The position numbers and the translations under genes are program-made. From contig CM082587.2 in NCBI GenBank assembly GCA_040954595.2, forward strand, positions 7,254,001 through 7,318,000: a DNA stretch of 64,000 bases. The letters run 5' to 3'. The notes beneath the pieces were generated by a model that was given only the letters and a program-made list of their open reading frames with translations, was not told where the DNA came from and did no database searches. Of this stretch, positions 1 through 11,956 are shown in pieces (within the stretch, counting starts at the first letter, position 1; every line of letters starts with the position of its first letter). The DNA is from Balanoglossus misakiensis (Eukaryota; Hemichordata).

Positions 1-278
1 ACGGGCAAGCAGAGGCCACACAATAAACTGCAAAACAATCTGTAACCTTACCTTGTGCGAGTAAACATGATACAGCAATGAAAAAGATCACTTCTACTGA
101 AAATTTCCGCTTTGCTGTCGGTGACATCCTGTATTGGTTTGGTACACACCAACTTGTACAGTCACTGAGAACTGAGTTTTTCTTGAAACAGGGTCTGTTT
201 ATGTGATGGTAATCAGGCAGACATAATAACCATGCTTTCTTGGTGTACACAAGATGTTGTTTTTTCTCTCTCTCTCAG
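1..278 (+). other. Intron upstream of the terminal exon at 279
   Basis: No coding segment is recognisable here. The stretch ends in a strong polypyrimidine tract and CAG (about 259-278), so it is read as the 3' part of the last intron of the gene whose terminal exon starts at 279. A weak minus-strand acceptor-like site near 170 was considered for the EGF gene and dropped. Confidence 0.5.
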
Positions 279-397
279 GACATAGACTGAATCCCCAGGA
301 ATACCATCCGAATGTCACAAATTGTCACATCGGGGAGACATCAACTGACTGCCAGTATTACTCCACAGTCCTCAATGACAGATTCAGTTACCACTAA
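279..397 (+). CDS. Terminal coding exon of an unrecognised gene (C-terminus only)
   Basis: After a long TC-rich tract and CAG at 277-278, an open frame entered with two bases (phase 1) runs for 38 codons to a TAA at 395-397. The peptide begins HRLNPQEYHPNVTNCHIG and ends STVLNDRFSYH. It holds two cysteines and an NVT N-glycosylation sequon, which hints at a secreted or luminal tail. The rest of the gene is outside the window, so no function can be given. The following kilobase has no frame and carries a polyadenylation signal at 1387, as expected for a 3' UTR. The main alternative is chance openness of 117 bases behind a good acceptor, but composition and the clean stop favour a real exon. 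Confidence 0.5.
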
Positions 398-1410
398 AAC
401 ATGCTAAATGAAATACCAGGCTGACTTCCTGTGGAACAAACTATTCTCTCCCAGGGGTGGGATGGGATGAACAAGGGAAAGTGCCCTCGGGTCCTATCAC
501 AATGGTCGAGAACCACAACACACACCCGTTACTTTGGGAATTGCCGAAATATTTCAAACTAGGAGTGTTTTGTCATCCATGTGAAGGTCACTAAAACATT
601 AAAAAGACCGAGGTTAGGTGTAGTGTTTGGAGAGAACTTTTCAACTACGACACTGACCTAAACCAGCTGGTATTGTCTGACAGACAATGGGATGGTCCCC
701 TTGACAGACAATCACCATTATCTATTCTTATTGGCATTCCTGTTTATGGTGTTGGAATTCCCAGTCTGCTGGAGAGGTGTGAATCACCCACTCAGGTACT
801 CATCTATTGTTTTCTCTCAGCTTGTAATCATCACTTCCTCAAGAGCTGGAGAGGTGGCTTGGCTTTGGCAAAAAATTCCAGCAATTGTTTATAAATGACT
901 GTGTGAAACTCTTCTTGTACACATTATGAAATTCCATTGTTGTCCGGGACACGCATGGCCTGAAGCTGCAACAAGAAAGGCCCGAACTTTTGTCCACAAT
1001 AGTTCTTGTTGGAACATGTGTCATGGTGTGTCACAATGTTATTTGTGGAGTGGCTGTGATGATATTTACAACATGGGCTTTCTTGGACTGGATGTGGACA
1101 AAGAAATCAATAAGATTTGGTCAAGTTTTTTGAAAGATGTAATTGTCTCAATCATGAAATGATTTTGTAAAAAATAACTTTCAATACATTTTTAGGGAAA
1201 CTGTCAAGAATGTTATTTCAATAAGCTTACTCAGTGATCCTAGATATCAGTTTAACTTTACTCTACCCACTATCAGTTTCAAACCAGAGTACAGTTACAC
1301 ATCTACATTCTTCTATGTCATCCTCATACACACTCAAAGCACACAACCACAGCGTATGTTTTCTGCTGTGTTTACTCAAGTTCTCAAATAAAATAATATT
1401 TCAGATTTTC
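398..1410 (+). other. Probable 3' UTR and downstream flank of the gene ending at 397
   Basis: No supported coding frame. A canonical AATAAA lies at 1387-1392 and an ATTAAA near 597. Either could end the plus-strand transcript. The short open frames here overlap each other and look like chance. Confidence 0.35.
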
Positions 1411-2924
1411 ATATACCTGTTTTTTGGGGGGAAGGGGGTGTTTTAAAAAAATATGATGGTATTTTTAAACGAGGAATTTAATTAACTACGTCTTATCAAT
1501 CTACATGGTTTGATGTACCAGTAGAGTTGACTGACCCTTGCAGTGACATTTGAAACCAACTGAGTGAGTTTATAGATGCATTAATATATTAGGTTATCTG
1601 CTATATGGCTGATCATGGCATGAAAGGGAAAACTAGCCTATCAAATCAAGAAAATGAGTGATACAATATCACCATATTTTGCAGCTTCCAAAAGTTCTAG
1701 TTGTATGAAAAAGAAACATGTCAAAGACTCAATGCATGTTAAAAAAAATTGGTAAAATACTGAGCAAAGATTGAAAATTCAACTTATTTAGGGAACCATC
1801 TTTTCAAAATTACCAAACAGACATTATCAAAGTACAAATTTGGATGAGGCACACGAAGACTGACTTGAGCCTGCAGTCTTTCCTTTTATCTATTATACTC
1901 CGACAATCCAAAGACTACATGTCCGAGCTGGTATGAGTTGCCAAAGGCTGAATTGGGATCAGTAATAAAAATCAGGAGATCAGAAATGATTATCCTGTGA
2001 CGATCAAATAACTGGCAAACTAGAGTTTCATTTGACTTTTTTTAAAGATTAATCATAAAGCCTGTAACAGGTGTGTTTGACAGAAGCGTGGCACGATGAT
2101 ACGGTCACATGATACCCGACACGGCCATAATGTGCCGTATATGCCGCTCTGAGGTCCGGTGGTATTATTTTATCTTCTTTTAATTGAGTGTGGAATTTCT
2201 GTCTCAGGGATTTGCAGTTATTTTTATGAAGAGTGCCAGACTTTGACGGCCACACATACTGAGCTGAAGTCTTGTAGTCTAGTATCTAGCTGTATTTTGT
2301 GCGCTTTGAATCAAAGCAGCCAAAATACGGCTAGATACTAGATTCAAGTTTTGCGACCGCTACAAAGTTTTATGCAGACAAGGGGCTTAGACCGGTAGAT
2401 GTTGACCGAAGGAAAGATTAATTGCACAGACAGATGCAGAGACTTACTGACAGATTTGTGCAAACAGACAAACTGTCATGGAGAATCAATTTAAAGCATA
2501 CTAGTACATGTATGCGCTTTCGGGAAAAATATTTGTAAAAATATTGTATTTCCAAAGCTGTCTCAACGGGGCAAATTAATTGCACAAAAGCGAAATTCTT
2601 TTCAGGTCTCCTGAGATACTTGTTTTCCTTAATAATTTCATGGGGAATTTACATGTGCTTTTTATACATATGACTGTTTTATTTGTATGGACTTTGAAAG
2701 TTCAACAAGGGATGTGTTATATCACATACTAGACTCAGTTTTAAATATATTCTTCTGATTTCAGTTTCACAAAATCACATCACACCACAGTCTGGTCTGC
2801 TAAACCCCAGGTTATGTGGCCTTGCAGCTGAACTACAGCCCAACAAAGTTAAATGATCTTGTTGGAATTTGAACAAGGCAAGGTTGTCTATAGCTAATAT
2901 CAACAAAGGCAAAGACATTTTTTA
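1411..2924. other. Intergenic stretch between convergent genes
   Basis: AT-rich sequence with no convincing exon on either strand. It holds a 65-bp palindrome at 2278-2342 and, on the minus strand, an AATAAA near 2676-2681 that could serve the leftward LamG/EGF gene. Confidence 0.4.
2278..2342. repeat. 65-bp palindromic element
   Basis: The left arm TCTAGTATCTAGCTGTATTT is matched by its near-perfect inverse ending CGGCTAGATACTAGA, with a loop of about 12 bases. This is the shape of a miniature inverted-repeat element or a stem-loop. No target duplication is obvious. Confidence 0.6.
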
Positions 2925-3091
2925 CTATGAGTCAAACTGGATTCCCTCAATGCAGGCATCCAAATGGTGGGTGACATGATTACACATGTATGTTGCCAGA
3001 CTCATCCAGACTTGAATAGGTCTGGGATTTCTGACTGTAACACTGTGACTGTGCCTTAATTTGATGAACCAGACTGAGCAGGAATTTGCAC
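2925..3091 (-). CDS. Tentative terminal exon of the LamG/EGF gene
   Basis: On the minus strand an acceptor (CTTCAACTTGCAG) precedes a phase-1 frame of 54 codons ending in TAG at 2925. Joined to the preceding EGF exon it reads GFTGANSC, which supplies a cysteine where the sixth EGF repeat needs its last one, but with three rather than two residues between Gly and Cys. A minus-strand AATAAA follows about 250 bases later. The peptide has no membrane segment and weak coding character. It is the best candidate seen for the missing 3' end. An exon further left, beyond the window, remains equally possible. Confidence 0.25.
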
Positions 3092-3518
3092 CTGCAAGTT
3101 GAAGATGCCCCCAGCATCAGTGCAAGTCTGACAATTGTTTCATTTTCAATTCATCAATTGCGAGTACAGACACTTGCCACAATCAGAATCATGAGAATGA
3201 CAGTATGTTCAACTTCAAAGTCCAGAAAAGGCACAAGTGATTATTATTGTGTCAAGTTCAACTAATGTGACCTTGTTTTGTCACTTGAACATTTTCCCTG
3301 ACACACCGACATTGAACAAAAGTCATGTGATGAAAGTAGACAAGAGACCATTCCTTAATAACAAATTCTGAGGTCAGTTATCAAGTTGGTATGTTATCAT
3401 TGTCCTTCATCACAGTGCCCTTCATTCTTATGCTAAAATTGCCTTTTTTATATACTGCAAGTTTTTTACCTTTTAACATAAGGCTAAATAATTGATGCCA
3501 ACCGTAAATGTTTCTCAC

Positions 3519-3872
3519 CTGTGAAGCCTGGTGCGCAGTCGCAGGCATAATTCTCCCCGCCCGTACAAACTCCACCGTTGGCACACGGCGACGACATGCA
3601 GGGGTCCAACTCTTGATCGCAATTTTTGCCGTCAAATCCGGACATACACTGGCAGCTGTAGTCGCCGTAGGTATTGAAACACAATGCGCCGTTCCGACAG
3701 GGCTGGAAGCGGACACACTCGTCGACGTCCGTTTCGCAGTGGCTGCCCTCGTAGCCTGTGTCTGTGCAGTCGCAGGTGTAGGTGTCGACGCTGTCCGAGC
3801 AAATCCCGTTGTTCTGACATGGACGGCTCAAACATTCATTGATGTTGATTTCACAGCGGATTCCCGCAAAAC
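3519..3872 (-). CDS. LamG/EGF gene exon 5: end of EGF3, EGF4, EGF5, most of EGF6
   Basis: The 354-base exon starts after ACGGCAG and ends before GTGAGAA, phase 1 to 1. It completes EGF3 (GFAGIRCE), then encodes EGF4 (NINECLSRPCQNNGIC...), EGF5 (DVDECVRFQPCRNG...) and EGF6 (ELDPCMSSPCANGG...) up to GFTG. D-x-D/N-E-C starts and the C-x-D/N-x4-Y/F-x-C pattern in EGF4 and EGF5 mark calcium-binding repeats. Reading through the donor would add only ten residues before a stop, so a further exon is expected. Confidence 0.85.
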
Positions 3873-6800
3873 CTGCCGTAAATATCCACAAGGACAAAAT
3901 AACCAAACGTTACTGTAAAATATAGTACCGGGTACATCTGGTATCTGTGTTTTTCCTGAAGGGGATACGACATACCACTACATGTAGTACTACTATCCAA
4001 TTAACAATACATTCTTGAAGTAACTTGTGGTGTTATGTACTGGATAACTAAAAGAAGTTATATCAGGATCTGCAATTGATCAAAAGCTCTTATTGATCTG
4101 GTTCATTAGATATACACTTTGTAGAAATCTTTATTTCTCTCAACATTTTGTTGGTCTTTGCTATTACTAGTCTAGCAATTGAAAGAGGTTTTCTGGGAGT
4201 GAAGATCTTGGGATAAAATACCATAAGAAATGCTTGTATTTTAGTGACAGAAAGTTGGTTATCCCAGTGACACAGCATAGGTCTTTCTTCTATGCTTGAA
4301 TATTTCAATTCACATTCTTTTTTCAAGTCAAGTGTAAGAAGCATACTGATGAGATGAGGGCGCCCTCAAAAGATGGTATATATATCACTTTTGTTTTTAA
4401 AGTTTCATTTGAGAAACACATGTACCTGGTACATGTACCTGTAATTCACGTTTTGACTTTACTGAACTGCAAATTGTTGAGTAACTCTCACCATCCTCAC
4501 TGAAGTGACAGGTTCCTGTATACACGTACTGTGACAACAAAACGACGAGACAGAAAATCAAAATAACAGTATGCGTACTTAGCCTTTTGAAGACCATTTC
4601 CTCACCTTTTTGACAAGTACACTGAAAGCCATCATGGAAGGTGTTGTTCCTGCATATTCCGTTATTCTGACACGGATCCGAAGAGCAGTAATCAATGTCG
4701 GAATCTTCACAGTATATTCCTTCGTAACCCGAGGGACACTGACACACCGTGTAATTACCATTGTCTTCTTCTGTACAGAATCCTCCATTCTGACAGTCCA
4801 ACTGGAAGCTGGGTTTCTCACATAATGGACCTGCCCGTCAAATAAAACAGAGTTAAAGGGACAAAGTCTCTCTCTCGCTGCCCTTTTTCCATTAATTAGG
4901 TCTGACACAAGACACCATTTATGTTAATATACATGTGGATATATAGTGAATCACACACACCTTCCATCCCGCTTGTAGACATGAGAGTGAAAAAACCTGC
5001 CAAAATGAATAATTGGTCTCTACCATTTATTCAATTTGGGCAAGTTTTTACTCTCATATAATACAAGCAGGATGGAAGTTACGTGTGGTTGAACATTCAT
5101 TCGCTACGTATACATAATATAAATGGTCTCTTGTACCAAACATAATTAATTGAATAAGAGCAGCAAGAGAGAGACTTTGTCCCTTTAAATGTCTGAGGAC
5201 TACTGGAAAATATAGTTATTAAATTAAAATGCAATTCACATCAGATTAAGGTAGTAGGTGCCTTGGTTGGCCAAAAAATGATACAATGTTTTATTTTTTC
5301 ATGGCACCTTTTCTGTGTTTTGCACTGTAGAACCACAACCTAACTTCTCCTGTTAAGTTTGTGTTTTTTTTTATTGTTAGCATGTGAAGTTCTTCTCTGT
5401 AAATTAATACTGAAAACATACCTGTGTCTGTTGTACAGGTGACTCCCGTGTATCTGGATGGACAGTCGCATCGGAAGCCATCATCCAAATCAACACACCT
5501 CCCACCGTTGGCACACGGATGGCTGAGGCACTGATCAACGTCCGACGGATCATCTGGAAACCAAAGGAGAGAGGACATAAGCTGAGATTTTGGAAGCCAT
5601 TGTGAGAAACAACTCGTGTTTTCTACGGCCACAAGTGTAATGTGTATCGTAATGGACTCTTAAATTTAACCCTTTCACCCCCAGTTCCCTCGTTAGAGGT
5701 CCCAACTTACCACAGAAAACAATGGGTCTGGACTGAACCATGGTGGTGAAAGGGTTAAAGTGAGACTGATCAATGCCTTGGTGCGTTCTACTTAATAAAC
5801 ACGCATCAATCCCTAGTCCTATTAAGTGACAGCCATTGTACTGAGTGTAACAGTGTTTTATTGTGTCCCATATACTGTGTATATGTATTGTATATATCCA
5901 CATAGACACTGACACAATGACACAGTTACACAACTCTACATGGTGATCGCAGTTTGGGATCAACATGAATAAAGTAGTACAGAATGAAAACCATTACACT
6001 ACAGTTGGCCCTTCAACAGCTGAAAATCAGTAAAAAACTTGTAAGGGTCTTCAAAAATGGACATCACCTTTTAATCGACAAATGCCACTTATTTACAAGT
6101 GCAAACAGTATCAACCAGCTTTCTTTTACTGGATGTTATTAGGAATGCTAACTTACTACTAAATGTATTACTTCTTTCATGTACCTATTACACAACTGTT
6201 ACAGTGTTAGCAGCCTCTTAATTTAGCATCAGTAAAGCAAAAAGGATTTGCATGAGGTGTTTAAGCAAGGTCGGTCAGCTTCAATAATGGAGTTAAAAAT
6301 AACTTTCAAAGCTGTTTTATTTGTACGGCAAGACTGTAGACACTTGGTAAAATGCTGCATGTGATTAAAGCTAATGCCAGATGTGTATGTACATGTAGGT
6401 CACATGTGATACTACTATGCAGGACTGTTTTGTGCATACCTATATACTTACCACAACCAACTTGATTGTTAAGGGGACACTGGTCCCACTGTACATGGGT
6501 GGATGACAGCGCTCGGCTAAGCAAAACCGAAGGCCCTTCTCGTATACATCCCGTGAAATAATCCTGGTAGTCATCTCCATTTCTTTGAACTCCGACATAC
6601 ATCCCACTGTCTGACACATTTAAATCTAATAAATTACTATTCAACCCGTTTTCCTCCGCGACCACCGCTTGAAAACTTCCAACGGAGAGCGTCACCGTTC
6701 CGAGTCTGTATTGCAAATTAACGGTGTGCCACTGATTGTTGTTTAAGTTATTTCCGAGAGATATCTCGGATGAGGTAGATTGAAGGGCCCAGGTGAGGGC

Positions 6801-9800
6801 CAGCCCGCCGCTGCTCTTGTCCAGCGCAAATTTCACACTGTGCAGTGGGTTCATCTGTTTCTTCTGGTATATAAGCGTCCCACCGTTACAAGTTCTGAAA
6901 CTGAAACTTGTGTGGTTGCGCATGTTTACGTAGGAGTTGAGAAGTGCCAAGCTGGTGCCATTGAAGTAGCCTTCGCCTTGTGTCTGGCACAAGCCTCTCC
7001 CGAGCAGATCTGCAAGAAAGAAAAAAATACACACAAGAATTCAGTTAGTCATGATGAAGTTACTTGTAGATGGACTGAGACCATGTTAACTCTTTCACCG
7101 CCATGGTTCAGTCCAAGCCCATTGTTTTCTATGGTATGGTTAGACTCTCTAAAGAGGGAACTGGGGGTGAAAGGGTTAAGGTAGTTCTCACCTCAGGGAC
7201 AGATTTTCAGAATATATATTCCTCAACATCTTTCACCTCTTTGCTATAGATATTGAAATATGTGAGGAGCATTATTGAAAATTGAGAAGAAAACAAGGTG
7301 TTTACCATCTTGTTTTCACAAAAATCACTATTTGTTCGCAAAAGTTAACACAGAGATCGGCAGCAGTTTTGACATCAAATTTGATACATACATGTACACT
7401 AATACTTTTTTTAATGACCAGTATTCTACTCTTGTGTCTTAGTTTCAGCTGATTAAAATCTTCTCTAGTGACCTGTAACAAATCTCTAATGAGTTGTGTC
7501 ATAAAATTCAATGGTTTGTGCTAATTAGTAAATTACATTAATTGTAATCGGACAGATATCATCATTAGTACATACATGTAATTATCTTGCCATTCAGCTA
7601 CATGCCGCGATACACTAGATTACAATCTTTCATCAGTTGTATTATTACAATAGTGATAATTTACTAGTTATTCATGTAAGAAACTGTTAAAACACATAAA
7701 AAATTTGGTCTAAAACACACCAGGTATTTTTATTCTAAACTTTGTCCAATAGCCAATTCTGAAAACTGATTGTGTGTATTCACCTGATCTGGCTTGGATT
7801 TACATGAACACACCTGTTGATTTTAAAATTTGACCAACTACATGTGTCAATGCAGTATATATATTTCAATTCTTATTATAAAACTGGATATTCCCAAATG
7901 TTTTCATGAAGCTACCAACACATTTTACTTTCCGTACAAATCAGCTCTCTAAATGCAGTTTACTGTGACAAAAGTGTAATCGGCATATGAAAACAACATC
8001 CGTGGCCGCTAATCTTTTCACCTCTGATCCTTCTTTAAAAGTCTACAAGTCACCAAGGAATGACAAGCCTTTATGATGTGTGTACACCTGAAACCCCATG
8101 CTGTATGCTGTGTTTGTCACCATAAAAACGGGTTCATAACAATAAGGGTGCCAAAGTCCGCATAAAGTACACACCTTGAGGGGGGACATTTCAGTTGCTG
8201 CATGTATTGTATATAGCTCCAAGTGGCACTTATGATTTTTATCGTGTTTTTTTTCTTCAAATTTATCAAATCAGGCAACGTATGACAAATCACACTAGCT
8301 GTGGACAAACACAGAGCATAAATCCCATTTTACCTTTATGCCACTCTGTATTTGGAGAACACTTGTGTTTATGTTTAATGCTTGTATCAAGTGTGTGTCT
8401 GCCACTTCAATCACTCCCTAGCCTCCATACTTTGTTGACACAAGTATAGGACTAAACTGACCACTTTTGCGAGATTGCAAAAACCTGCATTTCTGAGGTT
8501 GATAGCAAAACTTCAGGTTATCTCACTTTATAAGAAGCTTATTAAATTAATTATCTTTTAATTAAAAAAAAAAAACACTTTTGTAATTTATAGTTTGTGT
8601 GCATTATTTTTCACTGTGAAAAAACCCAGTAAATTTAAAAGTTTAAAGGTACCAGTCTGGTGGATTTGGGGCCTACTCATACTAGCTGCAATAATTGTAG
8701 CCCACGGGCCTTTACGTGCTGAGTTGGCAGGCCCGTAGGCTACAATTACTGCAGCTATACTCAATAATACATGACTAAATTTGTACCCACACTGTTGCAT
8801 CACATCAGACCATATCACACCAAGATAGGAACATGTAGTAAAACATTCCAATGGGTTTTCTGTGGTCAAATAGGTCATACCACAATGTACTAGGGTTGAG
8901 TAAGGTTACAATGGGGCAGTATTTTGTGGTGAGAGGGCTTGTAATAGACGCACCCTGCAATTATTTGTAATTTGGCTATGCTTGGAAAGTCAATCACGTC
9001 TTGAGTTGAAAGATACTCTCTTCCTGTGGATCGATGTTCTAACCCAGATTGTTTTGAAAATTGCAAATACCAGAAGTCTGACGTCACCGGAAATTGTAAT
9101 CTTCCTCAATTGAAATATGAACAGTATGAATGATACATGCATTTTAAAGAAGAGACACTTTAACTTTCCTTGTGATAATAACAAAAATTTTATACGAAAA
9201 TCATGACATTTTTGTATCATTCTGTTATACAGAAACTGAGGAAATCAATTGTCAGTAAGGATGCTTAAATTATTTATATCAGATTTTATGCAGAATATGG
9301 CTGGCAGCAAGCATGCAAACACATGGCTGAATCTACATATATCTAATGGCTAGTATAAATCCTCATTTTTATCAGCAATAACAATATTTTCTGTATCCCA
9401 CTTGACATCATGAAAGGAAATTGTTAAAACTGCAACAAGGAAGCAATTAGGCTATTTTCAATTATATAGCCAAATAAAGTGCTTAGAACTTTATATCTTG
9501 ATTATTGTCGATACCACAAAATGGAATTCCTATTGTCTTAGCAACCTTTGTTTAGAGTTACTTTCCATGGTGGGAAATTATCATGACTTGACATTTGGAT
9601 GGTACTGGTATCAAAACCATTATCATGTGTCAAAGGTCACGACAATGACATCATGGGAAATTTGAAGGCTGTGTCCAATCAGGTGACAGGCGCTGTAATT
9701 ACTGGTAAAATACTGATTCAGAAATAACAATAATGCAACTCAGGAAAATACTTCCTTCAGTTTCCATGAGGAATTGTTAGCTTTTTTTCTAAAATGAATT

Positions 9801-11504
9801 ACATTGATATTGCAGTATAAACTACAATTGCATCAAAATAGTTTTTTGATAAGTTTAGTTGAGACAGGGCAGTATACAGATCAAGCCATGAACATCTAAT
9901 TCAACGCCGCATTCCATGGTAAATATGTAACCCCAACAAGAGAGTTCAAACAACCTGATACTGGCTGTCCAGACAAGATAAGGTGTCGCAGGGCTATTTC
10001 TGGAAACGTGCAAAATCATGCCATTTCAAACATGTCTTTTATAAAACATAACATGCTCTCTTTCATATACATGTATAAATATATTTTGAAATATGAAAAA
10101 TTATACTTCCTATCAGAGAAATATGAAATGAAGTTACAATGGACACACAGTGACTTTGCTGTCATTTCATTAAGCATATATTATTCTACATAGACCAATT
10201 TAACTACAATTAAAAGAGATATCTGGGATTAATTATCAAACTTCAATCAATGCCAGTACTATGTTATTAAACTATAAATGGATTTGATTAATAATTGTAA
10301 TGTGACCAGCCAGGATGGTTAGTTCTTTAATTTCAACCCTACTGTGGTATGCTGTGAATTCCCACTAATTATTGAAAATAATCCTGTTCCTTATTGGTGC
10401 ACATTCCCATGAGATCAGATTTACTTTTGCAAAGGAAACCTGAATAGAGTAGATAATTGTATGGATTCAAGTCACAGAGAGTAGATAGATACATACTCAA
10501 TGCCAACTATGCTACGTGACCTTTGAACTTGAACTGGTACTGTACATCACTGGAAGATAATGCTGTACTTGTTTCTCAGCTCAGTATACCAGGTTCATAT
10601 TTAATTTATGTCATGCTGGCAATACATACATCTTTTCAACAATAAAATCACTGCTTTCATTTTCAATCTTTACCTTAATTCCACTACTTTTATATTTCAA
10701 AATGTTTTGTTAATGAAGAGAGATAGATTAAAATATTACAATCTAGTCCATTTCAATATGAATATCACTTTCATCTTACTGTGCAGAACAGATGACTATG
10801 ATCAAATTTCCGACATTTCTGGGGTTATAATTGGAAAGAAAAATCAAAACATGCCTGCCCTGGCGACGATGAGCTTTTTTGTTGTGTGCTACTGTTGTTG
10901 TTGTTTTGCGTCCCCTTGAAAGTTTGTTTTCGAAAACTGAAAGTGTCAACGTGAACTTGAAACATTCAATCAAAGTGGGTTGGGTGTTATGGTTCATTAG
11001 CCATCCGCTGGTATGAACGCGCCTTGAACGATGTTTACGTTTTATACGCCCCGATTTTCACACCTTCAATTATTTACTCCCATAATATTTTAAGCGGACA
11101 TTCACACCCGTTGTGTAAACTGACTCTACTGAGCAATCCGTTCATATTATTTTGAAGTATCGCTCAGAATCGCAGTCTCTCATTTCCTGTCGCGCGCGAG
11201 TCGAGTCAACATCACACGATCGGATCATGTTCGAAGGTGCGAGTCCAAAACAAGTACAGTCCTACCAAACGATCGCAGGGCATTCTATCAAACACATACT
11301 TATTCCGAAGCTTTCTCATTCGTAAGAGCACAATTTTGACGACAATATCAAAATTGGCTGTACGATCGAGTGATGTTTATATTTCGTTTAATACGCTAGC
11401 GTCGTACACACCTACATACGTAACGCTGGGCTTCAGGCAAATACTTCGAATACCTGCTACCACTTACCTGAACAAAGAAGGCCGAAAAACCACAGTAGCC
11501 ACAT
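3519..11504 (-). CDS. Secreted or membrane LamG/EGF-repeat protein (gene span, five supported exons)
   Basis: Minus-strand gene with exons 11504-11468, 7009-6452, 5553-5422, 4830-4606 and 3872-3519. Every junction is phase 1 with good GT-AG signals. The product starts MWLLWFFGLLCSD, a short hydrophobic signal peptide. One laminin-G domain (about residues 25-195) and six EGF-like repeats follow. About 435 residues are visible and the frame is still open at 3519. Laminin-G plus calcium-binding EGF modules occur in Crumbs, neurexin and Fat-type and matrix proteins. The order here (signal, single LamG, EGF array) does not let me name an orthologue. The product is expected in the extracellular space or at the cell surface. 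The first intron is 4.5 kb. The promoter is shared head-to-head with MRPS2. Confidence 0.85.
4606..4830 (-). CDS. LamG/EGF gene exon 4: EGF2 and most of EGF3
   Basis: The 225-base exon runs from an acceptor GGGCAG to a GTGAGG donor, phase 1 to 1. It encodes GPLCEKPSFQLDCQNGGF, then CQCPSGYEGIYC (EGF2), then DIDYCSSDPCQNNGIC up to CTCQKG (EGF3, finished by exon 5). The cysteine spacing is the classic six-cysteine EGF pattern. Confidence 0.85.
4853..5188. mobile_element. Palindromic MITE, TTAA family A, copy 1
   Basis: A 336-bp near-palindrome begins TTAAAGGGACAAAGTCTCTC and ends with its inverse, GACTTTGTCCCTTTAA. A second inner palindrome lies around TCCATCCCGCTTGTA. The TTAA ends suit piggyBac-type insertion. 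It lies in the intron between exons 3 and 4 of the LamG/EGF gene. Copies 2-4 are at 14829, 16590 and about 32250. Confidence 0.85.
5422..5553 (-). CDS. LamG/EGF gene exon 3: EGF1
   Basis: The 132-base exon sits between TTTCCAG and GTATGT, phase 1 to 1. It encodes DDPSDVDQCLSHPCANGG to CDCPSRYTGVTC, a complete calcium-binding-type EGF repeat. CLSHPC fits the O-glucosylation consensus C-x-S-x-P-C. Confidence 0.85.
5666..5758. mobile_element. 93-bp TTAACCC MITE, family B, copy 1
   Basis: Begins TTAACCCTTTCACC and ends GGTGAAAGGGTTAA, with a conserved core (CAATGGGTCTGGACTGAACC). Related copies are at 7086-7179 and 52271-52373. TTAA followed by CCC is typical of piggyBac-type ends. Confidence 0.8.
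6452..7009 (-). CDS. LamG/EGF gene exon 2: laminin-G domain
   Basis: The 558-base exon runs from acceptor TTTCTTGCAG to a GTAAGT donor, phase 1 to 1, giving 186 codons. It reads DLLGRGLCQTQGEGYFNGTS, then a laminin-G/concanavalin-like fold with NNNQWHTVNLQYRLGTVTLS (the W-H-x-V strand), a GMYVG segment and a C-terminal CIREG, ending NNQVGC. Cysteines near both ends suit the domain's disulfide. N-glycosylation sequons include NGTS and NHTS. Confidence 0.88.
7086..7179. mobile_element. TTAACCC MITE, family B, copy 2
   Basis: Starts TTAACTCTTTCACCGCC and ends GGGGGTGAAAGGGTTAA. It shares the CATTGTTTTCTATGG core with copies at 5666 and 52271. It lies just inside the large first intron of the LamG/EGF gene, 77 bases upstream of exon 2. 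Confidence 0.8.
7180..11467 (-). other. First intron of the LamG/EGF gene
   Basis: About 4.3 kb of AT-rich intron without a supportable exon. It contains a 75-bp palindrome at 8683-8757. Nothing else stands out. Confidence 0.6.
8683..8757. repeat. 75-bp palindrome in intron
   Basis: TAGCTGCAATAATTGTAGCC at the left is mirrored by GGCTACAATTACTGCAGCTA at the right, with the inner arms (CACGGGCC / GGCCCGTAG) also pairing. This is a MITE-like stem-loop. Confidence 0.7.
11468..11504 (-). CDS. LamG/EGF gene exon 1: start codon and signal peptide
   Basis: ATG at 11504 on the minus strand opens 12 codons (MWLLWFFGLLCS) and one extra base, then a perfect GTAAGT donor. Joined to exon 2 it gives a compact hydrophobic leader followed by D-LLGRGLC, a sensible signal peptide. 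The 37-base exon is too short to show as an open frame and was found by splice phase and context. Confidence 0.8.
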
Positions 11505-11956
11505 CTTTAAGAAAGTTTCTCAAACTACTCCCGCGAGAGAGATCGGTTTTCTCTGATGCAAGTTATGCCATGTTAGGATTTCGCAAACGATCCCGTCAGA
11601 TATATCCGTCATAGTACCGTTGCCTTCATAAGAACTCTGTGTGACCTCCCAAGATCTTTTTCATCGGGTTTCAAACAAGTCACGTGATACAGGTAGATAG
11701 GTGGGTCAACTTGGCAAGGTCAAAGGTTAACCTCTCCTGAACCACCTGAGTAGTACCGCACCACGGTCACTGGCAAGAAGAAGTCATAGCTGTTAGCAGC
11801 CGGTGAATTCAATAACGGTGCATCTGCCAAGCCGATGGCATTGTAGTGTTGACTTCGACGGAATACCAATAGCTGTAAACGAATCTTGCCTGCCGCAGCT
11901 TCAAACGTGACAGTTCGGTTGATTCCGTAAAACGTCGCCAATCTTCGGATGGCAAT
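11505..11956. promoter_or_regulatory. Bidirectional promoter between LamG/EGF gene and MRPS2
   Basis: The two start codons (11504 on minus, 11957 on plus) face away from each other over 452 bp, with raised GC and CpG compared with the flanks. A GTCACGTGAT E-box lies at 11679-11688. No TATA box was seen. Confidence 0.6.

Noticed and set aside
150-180. Minus-strand acceptor leading to another LamG/EGF exon
   Set aside because: Poor polypyrimidine tract, no EGF cysteine pattern, and it would overlap the convergent gene's last exon region.
3508-3918. Long plus-strand open frame over the EGF exon
   Set aside because: It is the antisense shadow of a cysteine-rich EGF exon with proper splice sites on the minus strand.
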